DNA from: Piromyces finnis | Lineage: Eukaryota > Neocallimastigomycota > Neocallimastigomycetes > Neocallimastigales > Neocallimastigaceae | Assembly: GCA_002104945.1 (NCBI GenBank) | Contig: MCFH01000153.1 | Location: forward strand, 1 to 23,327 | Reading direction: 5' to 3' | DNA: 23,327 bases | Shown here: in pieces, positions 14,701 to 23,327 of the stretch | Layout: each line of letters opens with the position of its first letter | How positions within the stretch are numbered: the stretch's first letter is position 1 | The notes under the pieces: model-generated | The model's input: only the letters and a program-made list of their open reading frames with translations | What the model was told of the DNA's origin: nothing | Database searches by the model: none | Program-made: the position numbers and the translations under genes

Positions 14701-16261
14701 GTTGAAGTAAACTCTTTGGAAAGTTCATCTGTAGAAACATTAGGATCGTTGAATTTTGCTGAAAGTATTTGGAATTTATTATGACTGAGAATAGATTCCT
14801 TTTCCTCAATACATTTTAATCTATTCCATTTCAGAATTTTCTTAGGAACATTAAAGTCATTAGAAAAATCTTCCATAGGAATAATTTTACCATTAATAAG
14901 AAGTGGCTTATGGTCTGACACAGGATAAAAATTATTTATAAATGATCCTGAGTGAATAAGATCTTTCATCTTCGAATTGATAAGAGCATGGTCAATGTCG
15001 GAAGATTGATCACCTCGAGTCCAAGAGATAGTAGACCCTCTAAGCGGAAGAATTTCCCAATCTCCTAATCCATTAGTTGATAACCAGTTGGATAATTTTA
15101 CTTTAGACATATTAAAATCACCAACAAGAATCGATGGATGGGATGAATGAGTTTGTAACCACAAGCGAACTTCTAACTTTGCATGATCAACATAGATGTT
15201 GTGATGACTATGAGGCATATAAACATTTCCAATCGAGCATTTGAATCTATTCCAGAGACTAAAAGTATAAATAGAAATAATATACTTTCCAGAGAAGTTT
15301 TCAAGTGAGGCTTGACACGAATTGTGAAAACCTAAATATAAACCTCTCATTCCTGGAACTGATTCGTCAGCTTTCTTGAAAAAGTGTCTATAGTTTCGCA
15401 AAGTAACACGACAAGGATAATCTGTATTCGAACCAGAACCATTACCAGTTTCTTGGAAACATAAAAATAATGGTTTGAAAATAGCTGTGAAATAGCTAAT
15501 ACTATCTCTCTTTTCGTGATTCCACCCATTGGTGTTCCAACTAAGACAAAAAGAAAGTTATCAGGCTTGTTGGATGAGGAAGAATCGTTGCTATTATTAT
15601 TATTATTAAAGTCATCGTTATTAATGGATGATGCATCAGAGGAATAAGTAGAACTATTACTAGATGGCTGTGAAACTGAAGAACTATCAACTATTGAACT
15701 GTTATCAGAGTTGATAGAGCTATTAGAATTAATTGTTGAATGTTGAGATTGAAATGTGTTTGCTGTAGATCTGGAATATTTTCATGATTGGAAACTTGTT
15801 GAAGATCTTGTTGAAGATCTAGTTGAAGATCGGATTGTTGATGAGATGTTGAACTGATTGTTGAAATGATTGTTGAATAGAATGTTGATGTTTATTAGAA
15901 ACTAAAATTTTACGTTTGAGAGTGGGAAAAAGTGTATTTGTGATTCCTTCTACTACGAGCTGAAAAGGAAATTGAGGTAACTGAAAGTTTCTTCTTTAAC
16001 ATGTGTAAGATTTTAATACAATCTTTCGATGAACCATGAACCTTGACTAAGAAAAAGTGATCATTGAAAGTCTGAAATATTTAACACTAATAACTGAATT
16101 AAATTTATCTTCTAGAATAACCTCGAGTTTTTCCCATAGCATATTTACTGACCATGATCGAATACCACGGATAAAGAAGGAGCGAATATCATTTAAGGGA
16201 TACCATAAGACCGGGTACCACGTCTGATATAATTCTTGTCTTTAATATAAAGGACTGACAT
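11743..16261 (-). CDS. LINE polyprotein: N-terminal region, APE endonuclease, reverse transcriptase, Cys knuckle
   Basis: About 1,500 codons if read across indels. From ATG 16261-16259: an N-terminal region (SFFIRGIRSWSV, then FFLVKVHGSSKDCIK, then a Gln-rich stretch). The endonuclease has SWNTNGW (about 15542-15522), FQET (about 15458-15447), GNVYMPH, GDFN (15122-15111), SDIDH and SDHKPL (about 14918). The reverse transcriptase has LDLRKAYDSV (about 13650), GCPLSPILFN and FADD (13368-13357), then YLGVPF. A CxxC...HxxxxC knuckle lies near 12440-12385. The ORF ends HNFVP and TGA (11745-11743). Asn/Ser-rich insertions sit before the RT palm (about 14050-13985) and after the knuckle (about 12310-12075). 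Open blocks are 11743-14110 and 14115-15550. They are joined by one lost base near 14113, with further shifts near 15558, 15900, 16060 and 16213. Endonuclease and RT residues are intact, so the element may have been active recently. Confidence 0.92.
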
Positions 16262-16906
16262 GATAATAAATTCTAATTAAAAATATTGAATATAAAATAA
16301 ATACTAATAAAAATTATAAATATAACGTGTATGGAAAAAAAATCTGTCTCTCTCTCTCTTCTTAAAAGTACTGGATAGTACAAAAATTGTTACGATGCTT
16401 TGTTTAAAGTTTTTTTTTTTTTTTTGAATTCTAGTTGTAAATTTTCTTTAAAAATTCTAGTTTTGGTTTGTTGTTAGTAAATTCGAATCGCTTTTTGACA
16501 CTAAACTTGTTTGACTTTACTTTTCATTAAATATTTAAATTGGTAAAAAATTTGAATCAAGAATGTCGACACCAGAAAGCTTGTGAATAGTATTTTTACA
16601 TGATGTAGAGTGAATCAGTCTCTTACAAGAAACAATACAACAATAGCTACATGAATATAAAAGTACAATGCAAATGCTAAAGTTGACTACATTGGATTCT
16701 TACAAGAGAAGAGTAGTACTACATGAATACATGAATAAAAGAAAAAATACAGCAACAAAATGTATTACTCTTCTAATTAAATACTATACAAACTTACCTG
16801 AATATCAAACATTCAACTTATTCATCAAATACTTAATTCGATGAATAAAATGTTTTTTAATCGCTCAGTACCATGAGCTTAGTCCTAATAATTTCCCTAA
16901 AGACTA
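16262..16906 (-). other. Probable LINE 5' UTR or upstream region
   Basis: Between the LINE start codon and the tandem units. It contains a CT-rich microsatellite at about 16348-16361, a T-run near 16411-16425, and moderately complex DNA at 16560-16800 with short repeats such as TACATGAATA and CTTACAAGA. A partial match to the tandem unit (CAGTACCATGAGC) occurs at 16866. No supported coding frame. Confidence 0.5.
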
Positions 16907-17152
16907 ACCAAGCATCCATTGCGCAATGCTTGGATTTAATTCTTTCTACTCTCTCAGTACCATGAGCATGAGTAGACCCCCTTGATAAACTCCATTATTA
17001 AATAAATGAAGGCACGTTCCTAAGAGGGCACCAAGCATCCATTGCGCAATACTTGGATTTAATTCTTTCTACTCTCTCAGTACCATGAGCATGAGTAGAC
17101 CCCTTGAGAAACTACATTTATTAAATAAATGAAGGCACGTTCCCAAGAGGGG
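16907..17152. repeat. Two tandem 123-bp units
   Basis: Unit 1 at 16907-17029 and unit 2 at 17030-17152 both begin ACCAAGCATCCATTGCGCAA. They continue with CTCTCAGTACCATGAGCATG (starting 16953 and 17076) and end with GGCACGTTCC(T/C)AAGAGGG. They differ by a few substitutions and compensating small indels. Each carries a short inverted repeat (CAAGCA...TTGCGCAA...TGCTTG in unit 1). A third, partial match lies near 16866. By position they may be promoter monomers of the LINE, by analogy with monomer-type 5' UTRs in other LINEs. Confidence 0.9.
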
Positions 17153-17495
17153 TCCAGAGACTAAAAGTATAAATAGAAATAATATACTTTCCAGAGAAGT
17201 TTTCAAGTGAAGCTTGACACGAATTGGTGAAAACCTAAATATAAACCTCTCATTCCGGAACTGATTCGTCAGCTTTCTTGAAAAGTGTCTATAGTTTTGT
17301 TAAAACTTCTTCCCTCAAGAAGGAATTTAAATATTTTACTTCACACACTAGAATAATCATACACAAAGAGCTTTTAATAGCTGGTTTAAGGGACAAATTT
17401 TTATCAAATGGAATGGCATCTACTAAACTAACCAATGAGCTCATAATGTTTTTATTCGAAGAGATACTAACATTGAATCCTGTGAACGGAACATA
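17153..17495. repeat. Mosaic of four scrambled LINE and family X fragments
   Basis: Four adjoining fragments, all in the same orientation as their sources. 17153-17298 matches 15251-15397 (endonuclease region). 17299-17365 matches about 11995-12061 (C-terminal region). 17366-17413 matches about 13095-13142 (RT C-terminal side). 17414-17494 matches 10518-10598 (the extra block of family X copy C). Source order is not collinear. Junctions show at most a few bases of overlap, and the last break lies inside the GGAACATT hairpin stem of family X. The 72-codon plus frame across it (17278-17496) is a chance frame. Confidence 0.88.
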
Positions 17496-18077
17496 AACTA
17501 ATCTATATTGATTTTAAAAACTAACATTTCAAGTAATTTTAATATTGATTCATAATTAAAATAGTTTTAACTTTTATTTTTTCTTATTTAAACACAAAGC
17601 TCTCTAATAACAATTATTTATTATATTTATTATATTTTATATTTTTATTTTATTGTTTTTCGTTTTTTTTTTGTTTTTTTAATATATTTGCAAATTTTTT
17701 AAAGTTAGTTATTCTCATTTTCCATCCTTTAAATTTATTCTAAATTACATTTTTATTTTGCATGTTGTTCTTATTTGCAACTTCAAAATATTAAAGGATG
17801 ATTTTATATTTACTTTAACTTCTATTCAAAATTTTTTTAATTTTTTACATTTTATATCTAAAAAAATTGCTATTATTTATGATTATATTAAATATGAAAA
17901 TATACATAATTTTTTAATAAATTAATTTAATAAAATATTAATTGAAAAATGAAATAGCTTTTGTTTGTACTTTTGTATTTTTTTAAAGATAGTATAAAGA
18001 AATGTTGAAACCTCTTATATTTTCATAATGATCTGTTATATTATATTATTAATGAGTTCCACATTGTTAACTTAGAA
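17496..18077. other. A+T-rich intergenic region downstream of SAM synthetase
   Basis: T-rich DNA between the mosaic and the 3' end of the minus-strand SAM synthetase gene. It would contain that gene's 3' UTR and polyadenylation site. No other gene or repeat recognised. Confidence 0.7.
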
Positions 18078-19419
18078 TTAAGTTCCTTTGGTTGTCCAAG
18101 TGAATTGAGAGCGACCGAAGTGACCGTAACAAGCAGTTTCTTGGTAAATTGGTCTCCAGAGATCGAGTTCTTGAACATAAAACCTGGACGGAGATCGAAG
18201 TTCTTCTTAATGATTTCTAAGATTTCAGCATTGGACTTAACACCGTACCGTAGGTATCAACAAAGATAGAGCATGGTTCAGAAACACCAATAGCGGTATG
18301 AGATTTGAACTAAGCAACGACGACATAACTTAGCATTAACTAAAGACTTAGCAACCCATCTAGCAGCTAAGCAGCAGAACGGTCAACCTTAGACCAATCC
18401 TTACCGGAGAAGCACCACCACCGTGAGCACCCCAACCACCGTAAGTATCGACATAATCTTACGACCAGTAAGACCAGCATCACCTTGTGGACCACCAATA
18501 ATGAACTTACCAGATGGTTGCATGTGGTAAATAGTCTTTCAGTTAATAAGTTGGCTGGAATAACAGTTTTAACAACCTTTTCAACAAGTTCCTTACGTAA
18601 TTCTTCAGTAGTAATTTCTGGAGCATGTTGAGTAGAAATAACAACATTGTGAACACTAATGGAGTAGTAACACCGTTTTCAATCTTGTATTCAACGGTAA
18701 CTTGAGTCTTGGTATCTGGACGTAACCATGGAAGATACCATCTCTACGGAGTTCAGCTAACTTAAGGTTAAGCTTGTGAGCTAACATGTGAGAAAGTGGC
18801 ATTATTCTGGAGTTTCATCAGTAGCGTAACCAAACATAATACCTTGGTCACCAGCACCAATATCTTCGACGTTAGTGGAAACTTGAGTAAGACCTTGAGC
18901 AATATCTGGAGATTGTTGTTCAATGGCAACTAAAACGTTACAAGTCTTGTAATCGAAACCCTTGGAAGAATCATCATAACCGATCTTCTTAATAGCAGAT
19001 CTGACAACCTTTTGGAAATCAATTTGAGCGTTAGTGGTAATTCACCAAAGACCATAATCATACCAGTCTTGGCAGCTGTGTTATGTTGATAACAATAATT
19101 AAATTTTTATTAATATATTTTCATTTAATTATTACTAGAAATTCTTAATATTTTTCATTTTAATAAACTCACCAGTTCACAAGCAACGTGAGAGAACTTA
19201 TCTTGAGCAAGACAGGCATCAGAATAGCATCAGAAATTTGATCACAGATCTTATCTATTTAATATTAATATTAATATTTATTAATACTTTGCTTTTATAC
19301 ATATATTCAATTATTGACTTTTTTTTTTCTTTTTAATATTAATTTATTTACTGATTTAAATATTTACCTGGGTGACCTTCACCAACAGATTCAGAAGTAA
19401 AAAGGAAAGTTTCAGCCAT
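18078..19419 (-). CDS. S-adenosylmethionine synthetase (methionine adenosyltransferase), two introns
   Basis: Makes S-adenosylmethionine from methionine and ATP; cytosolic homotetramer or dimer in the family. Exon 1 (19419-19368) encodes [17 protein letters not shown]. Exon 2 (19254-19173) encodes [11 protein letters not shown] and [13 protein letters not shown]. Exon 3 runs 19075-18078. Introns begin GTAAAT and GTGAGT and end in AG. Family signature [15 protein letters not shown] lies near 18870-18826. The second signature (GGGAFSGKD) is present near 18425-18400 but is broken by one missing T. The C-terminus has ACYGHFGR and FTW. Total length of about 380 codons is normal for the family. There are several other one-base shifts, for example in exon 2 (ILDACL) and throughout exon 3. 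The stop used is the in-frame TAA at 18080-18078, and a corrected frame might end slightly farther downstream. Sequencing indels are more likely than a pseudogene. Confidence 0.9.
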
Positions 19420-22173
19420 TGCTTATTTATGAATTAATAAATCTATATAAATATAAAATATATTGTTTATAATTTTTATAATAAATACTCATTAATATCA
19501 ATATTCATTTTTAATAACTACTTATAACTTTTTCTAATCTTAATATATGCTATTTATACTTCACTTACAAATTAATTTTCTGTGAAGAAAAAAACAAAAA
19601 AGGGTAATTTTTATCCTTTTAAATAAAAATTTGATTTCCAAATATTTTATTTAGACATATTATATATTGTATTAAAATTACAAAATGTGATAAATACCCA
19701 ATAATATTAATTATATCCAATCATGAAATTTTTATATATGATAAACTAAAAGTGATTGGGAAAATTACTAGTGAATGGATAATCATATTTACATGATGAA
19801 TAATAATCTTTTTTAATTTTGCTATTTCACTACAATTCTATTTAATACTCTTTATATTTTATATATGTTCCCTTGTATTATTAAGTATTATAATAAATTT
19901 TCTATATTTTCTAATTAATATAAATAAAAATCTAGTATTTTTAAAAAAAATAATTTATAAACTTGGTGGTATAGAGCACACTAACAATAATTGTTAGTAA
20001 TCAAACAAATCCATAAAAACAAAAAAATTAAGTTTAAAAAAAACGAATTACAAAATTAATATAATAATAAATGATTTATATAATTAAATATATTCCTTTA
20101 TTCATTATTTATAATTCTATCAATTGTTTTATTTTTATCTATTAAATATGATAATGTAATGGTTATATATAACTAATTTATAGATTATTATTTCATATGA
20201 TATATATTATATTATATTATTAAAATCAATTAAATAATTAATAATATAAAATATTTTGTATAAAAAAATTAATTTGCTTATTGTTAATATAATATACTTA
20301 TATTTATTTTTTAATAATAATAAATATATTATATATTCCTATTATATATAATATTATATGATTAAATAAAAATTTCTTTAATTTGATTTTTTATTATTAT
20401 TATTTATTTCAAACTTTTTTGTAATATCGTATTATTATTTATATATCCTTTTATATATTAAACATAATGTATATTAATTTAATTTAATTAAAATAAAGTA
20501 ATTAAGCTTTTAATTTAATGGAACTTTATTAATTATAGAAATTCAATCAAATCTTTGATTCAAAAAATATATTGGCTGCTTTTTTTGCAATACTAATGTA
20601 ATATCATAGATTTACATTTTAATATCACTTAAAACCTATTCATTTAATAAATATATTTACAATATATTACTTTAAATATACAATTATAAGTATTTTTATT
20701 TTCTAAAAATTAAAAAGAATGATATAAATTATATGGTTTATGGATGTTGACTTTCATAATAATCTAATTGATTTTTATTTGCATAATTAATTGTATGTCA
20801 TTAGGTTGGAAAATAAATAAAATAAATATAAAAATAGTATTATAAAACTTTATCCATATAATTCATGTTTTAAGTTCAAGATCTAAAAATTTTAAAATTT
20901 TTATAATTATGGAAAAAATTATAAATCAAGCCACCAAGTAGCTGTATGAAAAAAGTATCTTTTATTTTTACTTACTTTTGTATTTTGTATATGTAAATTT
21001 AAGTTATATATATAGGTAAATTGCTAATAAGCTAAAATATGATTATTTTTTTATTAAAAGCTTAATAAAGTCATATTAAATTAATATTACATCTATTTAC
21101 TTATCATAATGTATTTATTAACTAATAATTTGTAATATTCTTTTTTTTGTAATTTAATTAACTGTTAACCAATGAAATTTTGACTTATCATTTTTTTTTA
21201 TTTAATTCATCCTCATAAAAATGGATTATTATTTATGTTTAAAATTTAATAAAATTTTGTTATTGATAAAAGTTAACACATTATGTGTTAATAAATATCC
21301 AATAAAATTTTGTGTAATTTTATCAAATAATATTAAGTCCTTATTTGTAATATTTAGCAAATAAAATGATCTGGAAAGATAACTTTAATTTTGTTAATAA
21401 CAGTCTTTATCATATGTATAATACATTTTAATATTAATGTTGTATATTTAAAAAAATTAGAACTTATTATTCTATTATACTGAGTAAGGATGATTTTATT
21501 TATATTATACTTCTTGTAATATCATGTTTTTAAAAAAAAAAAAAAAATGAAAATGAAAATTCTGTAGGTACTTATATTTTTAATAATTGAATAGATTAAA
21601 AATTTAATATATAAATATATTGATAAATATTCTTTTTAATAATCATATAAGAAGATCATTTATCGGAATTACTTTAATTTTAAAATGTACATAATATCAT
21701 TCTGTTTAAACATCATTTTTCATATTATTAGTTTATATTAATTTAAGTGGAAAGAAAATTATTAACTAAAAATGAAAGATTATTTAATTTTTTATAAAAT
21801 TTTCTATTTTCACATTAAAAGACATTTAATATAAAAAGTTATCATTATTATATTTAATTAATTAATATTAACATAAAAATAAATAAAAATGTATAAATGA
21901 AATAATAAAGAATAAATATTTTATATGTATTTTAAAACTCAGACTACTTTTTTAAAAAATTTAAAAAAAGTTAAAATATTTCTTATAATGTAAACATATA
22001 CATAAATTTAGAACTGTAATAAATGTTACTTATTTTTTTAATTAATAAATACAAAATATTAATTTTATCAAAATCTATTATTATTATAGGCAAGAAAATA
22101 TAAAAAAAAAAAATAAATAATATTTGTAAAAGTATATAAGATATATATAAATAATAAAAAGGAAATAAAAATA
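19420..22173. other. 2.75-kb A+T-rich intergenic region
   Basis: Between the divergent SAM synthetase and last small gene, so it should hold both promoters. Almost entirely A/T with TA runs and homopolymers. No coding frame, RNA gene or transposon is recognisable. Two short perfect palindromes stand out: 19981-19997 (CTAACAAT-a-ATTGTTAG) and 21273-21291 (TTAACACA-tta-TGTGTTAA). Confidence 0.7.
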
Positions 22174-22605
22174 ATGATGATGATTATAATGCACAAAGAA
22201 AGTCTGTTAGAGAAAGATTACAAGAAAAAATTGGTTTTTTGTCCAAAAGGTATATTTTATATAAAACATTATGTAATTGATTTTCTATTACTAAATATTT
22301 ATTATTATATATATACTAATTGTTTGTTACTTTCATTATTTTAGACTCTATTGGTTGGTTATATGCAGCAAGAGGATTTTATAAATTAGAAGATTATCAT
22401 TCTGTCATAGAATGTATAACACCAGCATTACGTAATGAAAGAACAAAAAGAGAAAGTCAACACTTACTTGCATTTCTTTTCTACATACCGGTCAAATTGA
22501 AGCAGCGCTGGTGCATTTTTTAAAAGTATAAATTTAGGAAACGATACAGATTGGCAACCATTTGTTGAACTTTTAATAGATAATCCAAAATTAAAATTGA
22601 GTTAG
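22174..22605 (+). CDS. Small helical, possibly TPR-like protein, two exons
   Basis: Exon 1 (22174-22249) starts at the first of three tandem ATG codons. Exon 2 (22345-22605) is joined across a GTATAT...TTTTAG intron in matching phase to give PKDSIGWLYAARGFYKLEDY. The sequence continues with HSVIECITPALRNERTKRES, then HLLAF, HTGQIEAALVHF, SINLGN and WQPFVELLIDNPK, ending TAG 22603-22605. The alternation of W-LY-A-G-Y and A-F patterns resembles tetratricopeptide helices, but I do not recognise a specific family. Exon 2 needs two added bases, near 22472 and 22523, for the frame to continue. A different exon-1 frame (DDDYNAQRKSVRERLQEKIG) looks more protein-like but joins exon 2 out of phase, so the true 5' end may lie upstream. 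There is no signal peptide. Confidence 0.65.
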
Positions 22606-23327
22606 AATAGGAAAAAGTAATATGCAAAAAAAAACATTTTTTTTAAAATATATCATATTTTTGTAATTAAATTATTAATCTGTAGTAATTTATCAAAACT
22701 TTTATTTTAAAAAGAATAATATTAAGTAATCTTTTTAATATACCCATTTAATCTATATGTAAATGTAAATAAAAAGATTTACATATATACATATTTATTT
22801 AATAATTTTTTTATTTATTTTGATTTAAAAAATATAAATTCAATAAATATTACACAAAAGGTTAGATTTGAGTAACAATAGTATAATAAATATTATTAAT
22901 AAAAAAATATCTTTTTTATATAAGAAATGTGTTAAGCTAATGGCAATAATTTTATTTTATTTAAATATATATTCATTAAAAATATAAATAATGAAATAAA
23001 AATATGATATATTATAAATAAAAATTAGTAAAATATTAATAAAATAAAAACAAGAAAGGTTTAAATATTAAAATCTAAACCTTTAATTTTTGTGGAAAAA
23101 AATCTTTCATTTTTATAAAATCATAAGTAGAAAAAATTAATTATGAAAATGAAATTAGAAAAAAATATAAATTATTACATTTTATATATATTAATGAGTA
23201 GCTCTTAGAAAATATGCTTATTATAAAAACTAATTTATAATTTTCTTTTCAATAATAAAGAATAATAGGATACTTTTTAATGGATTATTAATATTTTTAT
23301 ATTACCAAAGAAAGATATTATGATTAA
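22606..23327. other. A+T-rich 3' flank to the window end
   Basis: No gene recognised. A 9-bp inverted repeat with a 12-base loop lies at 23055-23084 (AAAGGTTTA...TAAACCTTT). It could be an RNA hairpin near a transcript end or a chance palindrome. Confidence 0.65.

Larger units (their letters stand above)
11503..17152 (-). mobile_element. Non-LTR (LINE) retrotransposon, copy A, near full length
   Basis: Minus-strand element. The 3' UTR is 11503-11742, the single long ORF is 16261-11743, and the probable 5' UTR is 16262 to about 17152, including two 123-bp tandem units. It ends in poly(A) at 11459-11502. Domain order is an N-terminal region, APE-type endonuclease, reverse transcriptase, then a CCHC-like cysteine knuckle. 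The 5' limit is inferred from where the tandem units give way to the mosaic at 17153. No long terminal repeats flank the element. I could not establish target-site duplications because the flanks are other element copies. Confidence 0.85.

Noticed and set aside
17278-17496. 72-codon plus-strand ORF
   Set aside because: Chance frame across the mosaic of antisense LINE fragments and a family X piece.

Overview
The window looks like nuclear DNA of an anaerobic gut fungus (Neocallimastigomycota: the Piromyces, Neocallimastix or Anaeromyces type). The evidence is a secreted GH45 endoglucanase that carries the cysteine-rich fungal dockerin (CBM10 family) typical of anaerobic-fungal cellulosomes, extremely A+T-rich non-coding DNA, long AAT/ATT microsatellites, asparagine-rich linkers and many short AT-rich introns. 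The genus is not determined.

Layout. 1-2236 is a large inverted repeat: two head-to-head copies of one dockerin-GH45 gene around a 37-base spacer. The left copy runs off the window edge and the right copy continues to 2670. 3681-8876 (+) is an intron-rich gene, reconstructed as 18 exons, for an acylaminoacyl-peptidase (S9 family) with its Ser-Asp-His triad in place. 9454-17495 is a transposable-element cluster on the minus strand. It holds a nearly complete non-LTR (LINE) retrotransposon (copy A, 11503-16261 plus a probable 5' UTR), a 5'-truncated copy of its 3' end (copy B, 11021-11458), and two copies of an unrelated structured repeat, here called family X (C at 10418-10994, D at 9454-9890). 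Copy C carries the LINE's 3' tail. Two 123-bp tandem units and a mosaic of four scrambled fragments lie upstream of copy A. 18078-19419 (-) is S-adenosylmethionine synthetase with two introns. 22174-22605 (+) is a two-exon small gene of unknown, possibly TPR-like, function. The rest is A+T-rich intergenic DNA.

Sequence quality. Most recognisable genes (GH45 in both arms, peptidase, SAM synthetase, LINE ORF, last small gene) are broken by single-base insertions or deletions, while splice sites, catalytic residues and codon-level conservation survive. The two arms of the inverted repeat carry different one-base indels from each other. This fits uncorrected long-read sequence better than true pseudogenes, so coding entries are given as spans across the apparent frameshifts.

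The strongest candidates for something new are the pairing of the LINE with a non-autonomous element that shares its 3' tail (copy C), the A-poly(A)-B-poly(A)-C head-to-tail array, the scrambled mosaic at 17153-17495, and the 123-bp tandem units that may be LINE promoter monomers. The enzyme genes are otherwise ordinary: plant cell-wall digestion (GH45), peptide turnover (acylaminoacyl-peptidase) and methyl-donor synthesis.
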